DNA from: Geosiphon pyriformis
Lineage: Eukaryota; Glomeromycota; Glomeromycetes; Archaeosporales; Geosiphonaceae
Direction of reading: 5' to 3'
NCBI GenBank assembly: GCA_016748015.1
Contig: JAAOMT010000512.1
Coordinates: 1,861,598-1,925,597 of the forward strand
Length of the DNA: 64,000 nucleotides
Shown here: positions 47,190 through 59,112 of the stretch, one piece after another
How the letters are laid out: every line of letters starts with the position of its first letter
Position numbering within the stretch: position 1 is the stretch's first letter
The notes under the pieces: model-generated
What the model was told of the DNA's origin: nothing
What the model saw: only the letters and a program-made list of their open reading frames with translations
Database searches by the model: none
Made by a program: the position numbers and the translations under genes

Positions 47190-47950
47190 AATCTTTTCAT
47201 TGTTAAACTGTTGTTAAAAAAAAACCAGTTAAAGTTATAACTTTGGGCTTTTTTAATAAAAGCTTAGCTCAAAAACAAAAAGTATCTTTGGGTAATATTA
47301 AGCATTTTAACAATAAAACAAATATAAGTTTTTATAGAATTAAGCAGATAATTAATTAGTTTGCTAAAATAAATACAGATAAAGAAATATCAGTAATTTT
47401 TTTTGTAAATATTAAAGGTAGTTATAAAGTTAATAGTAAAAATAAAAGTTACTTTAATTCAAAAATAAATACTTTAAAGACCAAAAAAATTAATATTGGT
47501 GAAATAATTGGGTTTTTTATTAGTACTTTAGAATATGCTTTGAATAATAATAAAATTATGCTCTTTTTCTATCTTCTAATATTTTTGAATTAAAGATAAT
47601 TAATTTAAAATTGTTAAAACTTAGATAGAAGTAACAATCAAAAAATTATTTGCTTTGAACATTAATTTTTTAGCAGTAGAAAACAAATTAACAATAGTAA
47701 AAACTTAAACAATTAAGAAATTGTACTTATTAGTTAATAATTTTAGAAGAATTACTATCTTTTTAAAATTTAAAAAAATAATTAAATCTATATTTATATT
47801 AGAAAAAAGCATAAAAAAAGCCACATTATTGGTTAAAAAAAAGAGTATTAATATAAACAATAATCTTAAAAAACAAAAATTCTATTTAGATTAAACTATA
47901 ATAATTAAAAAAATTCTTATAAATACATTAAAGGAAATAATTATTACAGC
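47190..47950 (+). pseudogene. Possible ruined transposon ORF in the AT-rich block
   Basis: On the + strand one frame reads VKVITLGFFNKSLAQKQK, then a long Lys/Asn-rich stretch with few stops to about 47590, and downstream a piece like ATLLVKKKSIN. Its codon pattern is more orderly than the surroundings. A GFFSKVFSKLKKK string in the + strand piece at 30812-31078 is faintly similar, hinting at a shared ORF1-like family. This is a weak call. Confidence 0.3.
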
Positions 47951-50900
47951 TTTTTTTGAGTTTGGTTAAGTAGTATTAATTTAATTATAATTTATTAAGC
48001 TGTAATAAAAGACTAATAAAATATGCTAAATTGAATTAAACTGATTAGCTAGCATTAAAATAATTATTTTTAATTGAGAAAAATTCAGTATACATAACCA
48101 AAACTGTAAAAAATTATAATATTTGGATGTTAAAAAATTAATTTAAAGTGTTTTTGTTTACTTTGTTTATGAGAAAAATTGCTTATAACTTTGGTGTTTT
48201 GTTAAAAAAAACTAATAGAAAAACTTATATAATTAATTAATTATTTAATACTAATAATAGGATTTATTGTACTATAAAAAATTTTAGATTAAAGAAAGAT
48301 TTGAAATTAGTATTTTACATAAAGCCAATTTTAGATAATATAAAGTTATTTGGATTAAAATGAATTTGGGTTGTTATAAAAAGTATAGATATATTAAACA
48401 TTCTATTTTTGAATACAATATTGCTGATTTGTCTGTTTTTTTATTAAAAAAGTTTATAAGAAGTTTTTTTTTACTAAAAATTATCTTTAATTGATCTATT
48501 TCTATTTAAAAAAAATGTTTTTATTTTATGATTTGCAGCTTTTGGTAACAAATTTTGAATATAAGTAATATTTTTAACTATTGTTTTTATTATAATTTAT
48601 AATAGTTTTCTTATTGAATATTCTTTTTTTAAAGTTTTTTCTTTTAGTTTAAGTTGTTTTTTGTTGTAGCTTGTCTCTATTATTAATATTTATTTGAATT
48701 TTTTGAAATGATTTTTAAAGCTTTTAGTTAATTAAATTTCTGGTATTTTTTATAGACTAGAAAATATAAATTTTGCTTTTTAGGTGTTTACTACTTTTTT
48801 TTTCAATGAAAATACTGGTTTTTAGTCTAGAATTTGATTTAAACTTGGTTATAGATAGCTTATATAAAATGCTTTTTTCTATATTAAATACAAAAAAATC
48901 ATTTATTATAAATAGCTACTCAATAAATACAATACCAAAATATTTAAAAAAATAATAAATATCAAAAAAAATAAAGATATTTAAAACACAAAATATTAAA
49001 ATATTATAAATAAAGTAAAACATTAACAATAAATTTTTTATAAAAAAAAATAAAAATTCAAAAACACTTTAATTATGCTAATCAAAAAATTATTTACTAA
49101 ACTAATTTTTAATTTAATAAAAAATTACAAAAAATAATTAGAAGACCAACTTGAAATCTGCAAGTTTAAAAACTTATAATTAAATAGATAACCAAAAATT
49201 TTGTCTGTATTTAAAAATGTAATCATTAAAGTTATCTTGTTTTTAGTTTATATTTGTTTAAATATCTTTAATTTATACAAAAAATAATAATAAATAGTCT
49301 TATTAAAAAAGTTTTTAAATAAACCAAACTTTTTTTTAAAATTTTTCTTAATAAGAACATTTTATTTATAATATATACTCTTAAAAATAAAACTGAATTG
49401 TGTTTTATAATTAATTATTGGTTATAAAATAGTTAACACTAAGTATAAAAATTATTTGTTTGTAATAATTTTTTTTAAAACTATATTTGTAAAAAACTTA
49501 ATATTTAAATAAGTTTTAACCAAATTAGACTTAAACAAACCAAAAAACAATAGAAAAATATTCAAATATTTATAAAATTTATTTTTTTTGCAATTAAAAT
49601 TAACAAGTTATTAATAAATAAATATAATGTCTTTATCTAATAATTAATAAAATTTACTATAATCTTATTATTATTAATTGAAATATTATTAATCTTAAAA
49701 AATTTATTCACAATATTTAAAATATACTATATGGCAGCTTAACTGTTTTTTACCCAAATTGTATTATTAATAAAAACACCAATTACAAAAAAAATAACAA
49801 ACCAGTTTAGTTCTTGATTTTTTTAAATTTAATAACAAACTTAATATTAATTTTATATTTATACAGATTTTTTTGCCTTTTAATTTTGCATAAAAAAAAA
49901 TCATAAAAAATTTTCTACAAAAGCAATAAAAAATTTTTACTTTAATCTAAGCTATTATGTATTTTGTATTCTTTTGTCAAATTAAATCTGTTATAATTTA
50001 GTTAATTTTGTCATTGTAAATATTGCTAAAAAAATAAATAAACTTATTATATATCTTAATCTGAAACAAATTTTTTCTTAAATAATATTATCCAACAAAG
50101 TTATAAGTTTATACATATCTTATAAAACTAACTAAAGTTTATAATTTTTTTTAAAGTATTTTTTATCATGAAATTAATTATAAAAATTAGAAACTTAATT
50201 GTAGTGTTTTTAAAAACTAAGAAATTATTATTATAAAAAATATCAAACTTATTACATACTAAAAAAATTTTGTCTAAAAAAATCTTAAAAAAAATCTTTT
50301 AAAAAGTTTTAATTAAAATAATAGATTAATTATTTATTAAAATTTCTTTCTATTTATATGGTTTAAAATTTAAACTTTTCTTTAAAATATAAAAACTAAC
50401 TTATTAATTAATATATATATTTAAAAAATTCAAAAATATATATAATACAAAAACATTATAATGCTTTTAAAGTTTATTAAAAATATTAGACAAATTAGCA
50501 ATCTTTTGTTAACTCTTTAATAAAAAAATTAATTTTTTCTATTTTAATCAAAGTTTTTTTTTTATTAAGGAGTTTTTTGATTATATTAAACATTTTATCA
50601 AAACCAATAATAATTATAACTTTAAAAAAAGCATTATTATTTATATAATCTAAAAATAAATATTAATACTATTACAAATTAAGAATATTCTTTAAAACAG
50701 TTTTTTTTTGGTCTAATTTTCTATAATAATATTTATTTTAATCTAAACATTATTAAGAACTAGAATTAATTTATTGTTTATAATTAAGTAATTTAAAATT
50801 ATTTTTCAAAATAGATGTTTTAAAATATTTTTAATAGTATAATTTTTATTAAATATAATAATTTTTATATATTTAAAAATAGTAGATCTGATTTTTATTT

Positions 50901-53900
50901 TTTTTACTTGTAATAACTTTTTAAGCTTAAATATATAATACAATTTTTTAATATTATACAGAACAAAATAAATATTATCAAAACTTAAACTAGTTTTCAA
51001 AAAAGCTTAAATCTGATTAGTATTTAATTTATTAAGAGATTTTTAGTAATTTATAAATAATTTAAACTTTAATGTTATATTATATTACAAGTTTTTAACA
51101 ATTTTAAACACCAAAATTTTCAAATTATGTAATTTAAACAAGGCTTTGGTAAAAACAGTATTATATTTTTTATATTATATTTTTAAAAAAATTAGCCAAA
51201 AGATATATCACTTTTTAAATTATATTTTATATAATATTTAAATTAAAAACCCATTTTAAAAAGACAAAATTAGCCTAAAACAACATACAATTAGTTAATA
51301 TTGTATTCTTAAAAAATTGAAATCACTTGGCATTTTCATATTTTTAATATTAAACTTTTACAATTTTTGTTTATTTATTTGCAAAAAAATTCAGTTTTAT
51401 ATTTAAAAATTTATTTAAACTAATATAAAAACAATTTAATAATTAGTATTAAAGAAATCATTAATATTTATTATATTTTTGTTAACTACTGTATTAATAA
51501 AACTAGTAAAAATAAAAATAAGTCAATTTTTTTTATTATATCTTTAAAATTTGCTTATATAGTAGCTTTAAAAATTGTATTTTTATCAAAAAATTTATTA
51601 AATTCAAATTTTGGCATTTTTTAAAATAAATACTTTTTTGAAACTTATTTTTATTAAAATTATTACCAAAAATTACAAAAAAAAATTAATTAATATATTT
51701 TGTTTAATTAAAATGTGTTGTTATAGCTGTACTAATATATAACTCTAAAATAGAAACAAAAAGTTTGTTTTTAAAAAACAATCTAATTAATAAAAGATAA
51801 TTATTTATTTTAGTAATCTTATATATATGTCTAATTAAATTATTGTTTATAATAATAAGTATGTTAAAATTTAAATAACCAAAATTTAAACCAAAAGTAT
51901 ATATTTAAATACTATTAAATTTGTTTATAATTTATAAATAAATATTGTATCTTAGTTTTGTTTTTATAAAAATAGAAATAAAATTTTTTTTACTCTTATA
52001 TTATTTAATTATATCTTTTTTTTGCAGAATTATTTATATTTTTAATATTACATATAATAATTTTCCAAATAAGTTCAGTTATTAAAAAAAAAGATAAATA
52101 TACCAAAAACCAAAATTAATCTATTAAATTTTATTGTTAAATTTATTATAAATGCAAACAAATTATTAATTAAATCTCTGATTTTATTATGTTTAAAAGT
52201 GCCAAAAAAAGTAATGTCATTATAGTTTTATTAATAATAATTACATTTAAATTTATTATTATTATTATATTATTTACCTGATTTTGTAATAAAAAAATCA
52301 TTAGTAGTTGACATCTAAAACTAAACTAAAAAATTATTGACATAAATATGTTTAAGCTCTTAGCCAACTTATTAATCTGTTTTATAAAGCTGACAAAACT
52401 ATATTTCAAATTACAATCATAACTTTAAATTATATAATATTAACAAAAAAAAATTAATAATATTAATTAAATTAAAATCAAAATCAGAAAAAAAATTTTA
52501 ATGTAAAATATACCAACAACAAAAGCTCAAAATTTGCTACCAAAAACTATTAAATATAAGACAGAAGTCAATCTTTTTACATAAATTATTATTAATCTAA
52601 GCTAGTTTAAACTTAATAATAAAGCTTTTTTTATTTAATAATATATTTGTTTATAGTTAATTTACAATTAATAAAAATATAACCAATTTTACTATAAAAT
52701 AAGTAAATTATTAAGATCAAACAAAACCAGCAAAGTATAATACTTTTTATAATTAAAATTATAAATACAGTTTTATTTAAACTGTTTTTTGAATTTAAAT
52801 AAACAAAAATATATTTAGCATAAAAATAGTTAACAAAATTACAATTTATAATACAAGTTTTTTACTAATTAAACCAATAAAATTTTAAAGATTATAAGCA
52901 ATTGTGTTTATTGAAAAATATAAAATAAAACTCTATAAATATTTTTTAAATTTTATAAATGTTTATTAATATTGGCTTTAATCATATAAACTGTATTTTT
53001 TTTAATAAAAATAGACTACTAAAATATTAAAAAATTGATTTGTTTTTGATTATTTAATTTAATTATAGCTTTTTACTATAGTTTTATTAATTATATTTTA
53101 ATTAATTTAAAATTAGTTAATATAGTTTATACAATCTTTATTAATGTTTTTACAAGAATTTTTTTTAAGATTATTGTCTAATTTATGTGGTTGTTTACCA
53201 GTTTTTTAAAATTAGTATTTATTACAATACCAGAATTATTTATCAAATTCATTAAAGTTATTATTACTTTTTTAAAAATAAAAAATACTTAAATTATCTC
53301 ACCAAATTTCAAAAGAATAGAAATTTTTTCAAAACTATTTACATTAAAAAAAAATTCTTAATAGTCTTTAATTTTTTCTGAGCAAGTTTTTTAATTACTG
53401 CTAAAAAATTAATATCTAAAATAAAAAATTTACAAACTAGAATATTAATTAAAGACTTTAAAAAAAAGATAAAAAAATTTAAAGGTATTTAAAATATTAT
53501 TATTATCATTATTAAAATTAATTTTGCCAAAAAACTTTTTAAGAATCTATTTTATTATTATTTTTTTGGGTTTTTAAATATTATATCAATATTTTTAGAA
53601 CTTAATTCATCCTTATTGTTAATATAAAAGCTGGTTTTTTTGATTAAATATTTTTGTTCTATGTTTATATTATTAATTTATATTATATTGTTTATATTTA
53701 AATCTTAAAAAGTCTTACTTATATTAATAATTGGCTTTTTTAGCATATTACTTTTATGTTTTTTATGAGCTATTAGCTTTATTGTAATTAAACTAGCATT
53801 AAATTTTTTTTTTATTAAAACTGTTAATATTATATTATTAAAAAAAAAGATTTAAAAAAGTAATATTAAATATTAAAATATAAAATAAAACAGAAAAACT

Positions 53901-55009
53901 TTTTTAAAAAACTTTCTTTTTGGAAAATTTGAAATATATAAAATAAAGAAGTTTTTTTAATATTATATAAATTTAAATTGAAAATATTAAAATTTAAGTT
54001 GTAAAATTTATTTAAGTTAATAAAATTTATAAGTAAAAAAATTGAATTTACCAAAATAAATTTTATTATAAATATTAAAACTTATTTTATTTTTTTAAAT
54101 ATTCAAATTAAATATATTTTTAATTTAGTTACTGGTTTGTTTAAAAGTTTTATTTAGTTTAAAAATAAATACAAATATTATTTTTTAAATATTTATAATA
54201 TAACTAATTAATTAATTATAATTTACAATAAAAAAATTTATTTAATTCAAATTATTATAAATATTATAATTTTTTATTAAATTAAAATTAATTATAAATT
54301 TATTATGCTAATTATTATGTAAATATTTAAAAATATTAAAAATTTTTAAATAAGTTAAATTTTGTAAAATTAATTTTATATATTTTTTTTAAGACATTTT
54401 TAATAAAAAAATATTTAAAATTAAAAAGTTATTGTATTTAAGCATATTATTTTAATTTGCAAGTATTTTAAACAGTTTTTAATAATATAATTGGCTTGAT
54501 TTTATTGTCATTATTAGAATTTATTAATATTTTGTTACATTTTTAATTAATATAATTTATTTATTAAAAATTATGTATCAGTGTTTTTAAAAAAAAAAGC
54601 TTTTAATAACTTATTATTAAAACTATTATTATATAAAACAATTATTTAAAACATAAATGATAATAATATATTGCTTGAATTATTGTATGTTTTTGGTAAT
54701 AAATTAAAAAATAGTTTTGTCAAAACAGACCAATATAAAAAGCTTGTTGTTAAACTTGTTTTTATTTATTGCTAGCATACTTGTATTTACAGTTATTGTA
54801 ATTTTTTCAAGTACACTTTTTTTAAAAAAGCTTTTTGTAAAGTTTAACAAAAAATATATTATTAATGATGTATTTTTCAATAAGGAATTTATGTTTTATG
54901 CATTTTATTAATGTGTATTTCATTTCAAACCAAGAAATATTGAACTAAAAAGCAATAGTTTTACTTATATAGTTATCTAAGTAAAGAATCCAAATGTTAA
55001 ACTAAAAGA

Positions 55010-55230
55010 CAGTAGTGTTTCATGAAAACTTACGGCATGAAATATTTTCAACATTAGAGGGTTTAAGTTTCTGAAGTCAAACAAACAATATGATATTGTA
55101 AATGCTCTACTTGTTATTTTGAAAGCATATGTTGACCCATTTGGGAAGGAGTGGAATGGGAATAAACGAAGAGAGAAGATTGCAACATTTTTTCCTTTTT
55201 GGCGTAAAACAAAAAATATTATGTAATGTA
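55010..55230 (+). pseudogene. Short host-like coding remnant
   Basis: A 55-codon open stretch without ATG runs from about 55051 to a stop near 55224. It reads FKFLKSNKQYDIVNALLVIL, then AYVDPFGKEWNGNKRREKIA and FFPFWRKT. The amino acid mix is that of a folded protein, unlike translations from the AT-rich block. It could be an exon or a gene fragment cut by the transposon-rich DNA on its left. I do not recognise a family. Confidence 0.35.
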
Positions 55231-55379
55231 AAAATTTACATGTTTCATCTGATAATTTTTAATAATTTTCTTAATGATGAAATATTTGCCTATAACTTAT
55301 TCATTTTTCTTGCGGATTCAATTTGAGTAGACCTTAAGTCGAAAATATCTAAACTTACTTTCAAATAATTTTCTATGAA

Positions 55380-56163
55380 CTAACTCATTTGAACTTTAAA
55401 TATTTTTATTATTAGGAATTCAAAGATAGGGTCTTTCAAAATATAAAGCATGATGAATTCAAACTCTGTTTCAATTTTTATATCATCGACATTTTGGTTT
55501 AAAAAAAATTCCAAGAGAGTTGGATAGATTTCAAATAAACATGAAAATTTTCTAAACCAGGATATCAAACCATACTTTTCAATCCATTCAAAGTTTCTTT
55601 TGTCTTGATGATGCATATATTTATCAAAATTGTAATAATTCTTCGATATCTGAGGAACAAAGACGAAGAAAGTATGGTTAGTTTTAACTTTAAAAAAATG
55701 TGAAAATAATTTTTTCTTTAGGAACGCAACAATCCAGGGTAATTATTTGACAACGTTTCAAACGAAATGAAACCTATCTCGGAACAGAATGGGTGAGATG
55801 GGAATCGTTCAACTTCTTTATTCAGAAAGTAATTTATTATTTCAAGCTTTTAATTCTTTTTATTACCAATAAAAAATATAATTATCTATGGATCTCTTTC
55901 AAAAAAAAAAGGTTTTATTATGGAACATTACTTCTTTACTCTAATTATTTTATTTTTTGTTGATAGTCATTTTCAAGAAAAATATAAGAAGCATTAATCT
56001 TATAAAGATGACGGTTGTAGATACTCTTGGATAAGAATTTAAACGATGATTCAGACGGTGAAAGCCGATATTGAATTAATTCCCATTTTGGAATAATTGG
56101 CTCCAAATAGATAAGTGTTTTGAATTTCTGACTCGACAAAATAATTATACATTGGATAATCAT
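55380..56163 (-). CDS. Hypothetical - strand open segments, possibly two exons or a remnant
   Basis: Two open pieces lie 5' to 3' on the - strand. The first, 56163-55945 (72 codons), starts with ATG and reads SQKFKTLIYLEPIIPKWELI. The second reads KNYYNFDKYMHHQDKRNFEW, then GLISWFRKFSCLFEIYPTLL, ending at 55380; it is open upstream of its own ATG to a possible CTCAG acceptor near 55655. No convincing intron joins them with known signals, so they may be a decaying gene. No domain recognised. Confidence 0.3.
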
Positions 56164-56844
56164 GTCCGTTTACGGGATATTTCTGTTTGATTTAAAATTT
56201 TTTCAAGAGATTATTAACTCCCGAACCTCATGGTTTTCTTTTGATTGAATGAAATGTAATAAAATGCGGTTTAAAATTTCCTATTAAAAGGAGAAAAATT
56301 TGTTTACAATGAGAAAAATTTAATCTCGCATCATCCCATAAAACCTTCATCAAAATCCCAAGAAATAATCCTTTTCTTTTTTATACTCCTTTGGTGAGTG
56401 TCCATTTTATCAAAAAGAAAGTTTTAAGATTCTAAGGCTAAGATAGATTAAGTGCAAGAGAAACAATCACAAAGGGCCAGTCTTCTCTAAATCTAACTTA
56501 TTTTCAGAAGTGAAATTTATTGATATTGAACTAATTCTGAACAAGTTCCAACTTTCGATCAAAGCGATGCAAAAGTGAGAAAGTGAAATTCCCGAAACCC
56601 TACTTTTTTGCAACCTGAATGTATCAATTCGGATCATTCTGACAGGAATCTATCAATGATTCCCTTATTATATTATTCTTCTTTTGAAGGCTATAATTAA
56701 ATTCCCTGCAAGGACAATATTTTCTAAATCCAACCTACCAACTTAATTTAACCGTATTTCGATTATAATTTTTTAATTCTCAATAAAAATTACTTAACAA
56801 TGACCAAAGATTGACTCAAAATAGAAAGCCGTAGTGTACAAGCC
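56164..56844. other. Intergenic region upstream of the Myb/SANT gene
   Basis: A 681-bp AT-rich spacer without open frames of note. It probably contains the promoter of the gene starting at 56845, and possibly of the weak - strand candidate starting at 56163. No clear TATA box or repeated site stands out. Confidence 0.5.
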
Positions 56845-58497
56845 ATGGGGGATAAAAGAGATAATTTTTCAAAAATTTCCCCGCTAATTAAACGGTGGGA
56901 CGTTTTCAAGAACAAAAGTGATAGAGATATATCCCGTGAAACCGTTGATGATAAACCGAACTCGAAGTCATTCATCGAAGGGGAAGAAGAGGATCAACCT
57001 TTATGTAAAATTGTCAATAGTAAAAGCCGAAAAAAGAAGCGGAGAAGCCGAGTCAAGTCCGCAAAATTGTATAATGTAATTCAAATGGTAGTGGAAGAAA
57101 AAGAGGGTAAATCTTAAAAAAAAAGCTTTAAACAAAATCAGAATAACTTGAAAAAGCCTCCAGTGTCACCTGATGGAAATGAGTCTCATATTTTAATAAA
57201 AAAAGAAGAGGAGGACATACCTCTGAAAGAAATTTTCAACCAAAAAAAACAAAAGCTAAACCAGGGCAATCCGAAAAAGATTTCAGGGATATCTACTAAA
57301 AATCGGACTCACATTCTAAAAGACGAGGATCAACCGTTAAGCAAAAGAGTCAAACAAAAAAGGGGAAAGATTTCAATAGAAGAGAGTCCTTTGAAAAGTA
57401 ATGTGGAATCAGTGATTGGGACAACTTACGTTTCTAGTCTTCAGTCTCTTAATGAGATGCTGAAAATAAAAAAAATGTCCTTAATTGAAGGAAATGTCGG
57501 TATGGAACATTCAATCTCGGTAAATAACTTGCTTAGGAATACTGTGGAAGATGGAAAACCTATATTGAATTTTAATGAAGAACCAAAGGTTAGCAGCTCA
57601 ATGACCAGTACGATTCAGATAGTAGAAGATGCGAATCAAGATGAGGATCAACCTCTGTATGAACTACTCAAAGAAAAACGAAAAAGGCATCAAACGGAAG
57701 ATAGTGCTGAAGAATTGGAAAAAGTATCGCGTAATAGTCGTACAATATATCACGTTAAGAAAAGAAGACATTGGTCAAAAGAAGATGAAGATAAATTAAT
57801 CACCGGAGTTGGAGAGTACGGTAAAAACCAAATGGAAAAAATTGCACGCGAGTACTTTGGCAACCAAAGGACCATAAAAAGCTTGGGGGCACATTGGTAT
57901 GAAATGGAGCATCCAGAATGCGCAAACAAAAAGAGGGAGGTGACAGCTAAAGGTAATCGGAAAGAGAGAAATGATCGATACTGGTCTCAAGAAGATATTT
58001 ACAAACTTCGCACTGTGGCAAAAGAGTTTAAAAATCAATGGAAAACAATATCCAAGAAATATTTTGCCAAAACAAGAAGTCCGAAATCTCTTTGTTCAAA
58101 ATGGTATAGGTTACAAAATCCTGTGGAAGCGAGACCTTGGACCGAGGAACAGGATAAGCGTTTAGAAAAGTTGGTAATGAAATATGGAGTAGAAAGGTGG
58201 AAAAAGATGGTAAATCTTTTTCCTGGAAGAAACTCGGACCAATTATACAACCGATGGGACGTCTTTTGCCAAGAGAAGGCCAGACCATGGCCAGAAGAAG
58301 AGAGAAAGAAGTTATTGAGTTTAGTGGAGGTTTATGGAAAAGACCGGAAGCGAATTTCCCAAGAAATCTCCCGTACCCCAAAACGAATAGCTATTTTTTA
58401 TGAAAAGTTGGAATCCCAAATTGGATGGCCACTAGTGAAATTATTTGGAAGTCATAATAGTAAATATAAAGTCATCTATTCAATTAGATCGAATTAA
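56845..58497 (+). CDS. Multi-Myb/SANT DNA-binding protein with EDQPL repeats, two exons
   Basis: Two open pieces, 56845-57117 and 57142-58497, are in different frames with stops between. A 54-bp intron 57088-57141 (GTAGTG donor, ATCAG acceptor) joins them in phase 0 and gives 532 residues; the donor is not ideal. Both exons share the motif (D/E)EDQPLxxxxxxKxxK (EEEDQPLCK in exon 1; EEEDIPLKE, DEDQPLSKR and DEDQPLYEL in exon 2), which supports one gene. Four Myb/SANT repeats follow, with first tryptophans near residues 292 (RRHWSKEDEDKL), 362 (RYWSQEDIYKL), 414 (RPWTEEQDKRL) and 464 (RPWPEEERKKL). Tandem Myb repeats of this kind occur in Reb1/TTF1 terminator-binding proteins and SNAPc190, so a nuclear DNA-binding role is likely; which one is not determined. 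Confidence 0.82.
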
Positions 58498-59112
58498 TTA
58501 TTATTCACGCTTGAAGTTTCGTGTTTTATAATTTTTATTTCGGAGGAAATTAGTTTAACTAAAAGTACTCAAAAAAGCTTAAAAAGGTTTAAATTTCAAC
58601 TCTCACTTTTTACCGTCAATTTAATTTGATACTGAACCACCTTTAAAATTATCCATTTACTTCTTAACCATAATCAAATTCGGTAAACACTATAAAAAAA
58701 AATTCAAATCATAAAAGTTGAGAATGTGACAACCACCAACACAAGTCAAAGGAAATGTATGATTGTCAACGAACCTGAAGAAAGTTGAAGATTTTCCAAG
58801 AATCTGGCTTTAAATCCTTTTAGTGCTTATTGTCAGAGTGTAACACTTGATAAAAAGAAGAAAAATCCTTAAATCTTTATTTCTTGAGTTTTTGCATGCC
58901 TTGTAAAAAAGTCTACAATTAATCAATCAACACTTCGAATTTAAAGAAATTACCCTATCAATACAAAGGAATAAAAGCTAAATTAGACCATACAACATAA
59001 AAATATATATTATCCATTTCGTACAAAAACGGTGCGAAGCTAATTGTTAGTTTTGGCCAAAAATAAACAAATTCAAGCTTTTTTAATTTTGAAACAAAGG
59101 CAAATTCCCACT
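58498..59112. other. Convergent intergenic region
   Basis: The stretch lies between the 3' ends of the + strand Myb gene and the - strand DUF7918-like gene and should contain both polyadenylation sites. AATAAA-like motifs are present on both strands. No gene is seen. Confidence 0.55.

Larger units (their letters stand above)
44513..54940. other. Extremely AT-rich, gene-free repeat-derived block
   Basis: About 10.4 kb with almost no CpG and very little G or C, much poorer than the flanking elements. No frame is open beyond about 80 codons and none shows a recognisable domain. A mutated A/C-family LTR lies at about 46.7-47.1 kb. A + strand stretch at about 47.2-47.6 kb translates into a fairly continuous but stop-broken polypeptide. 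The block is best read as old transposon DNA saturated by C-to-T and G-to-A change. Composition returns to host-like values after about 54.94 kb. Confidence 0.75.

Noticed and set aside
45864-54911. Several ORFs of 60-80 codons in the AT-rich block
   Set aside because: Phe/Leu/Ile/Lys/Asn-only composition, no motifs, no flanking signals; expected by chance at this base composition.
57107-57141. Alternative 35-bp intron of the Myb gene starting at GGGTAAAT
   Set aside because: The donor looks good but the join is out of frame with exon 2; the 57088 donor keeps frame.
57796-58381. - strand and alternative-frame ORFs over the Myb repeats
   Set aside because: They overlap a gene with clear domains and show none themselves.
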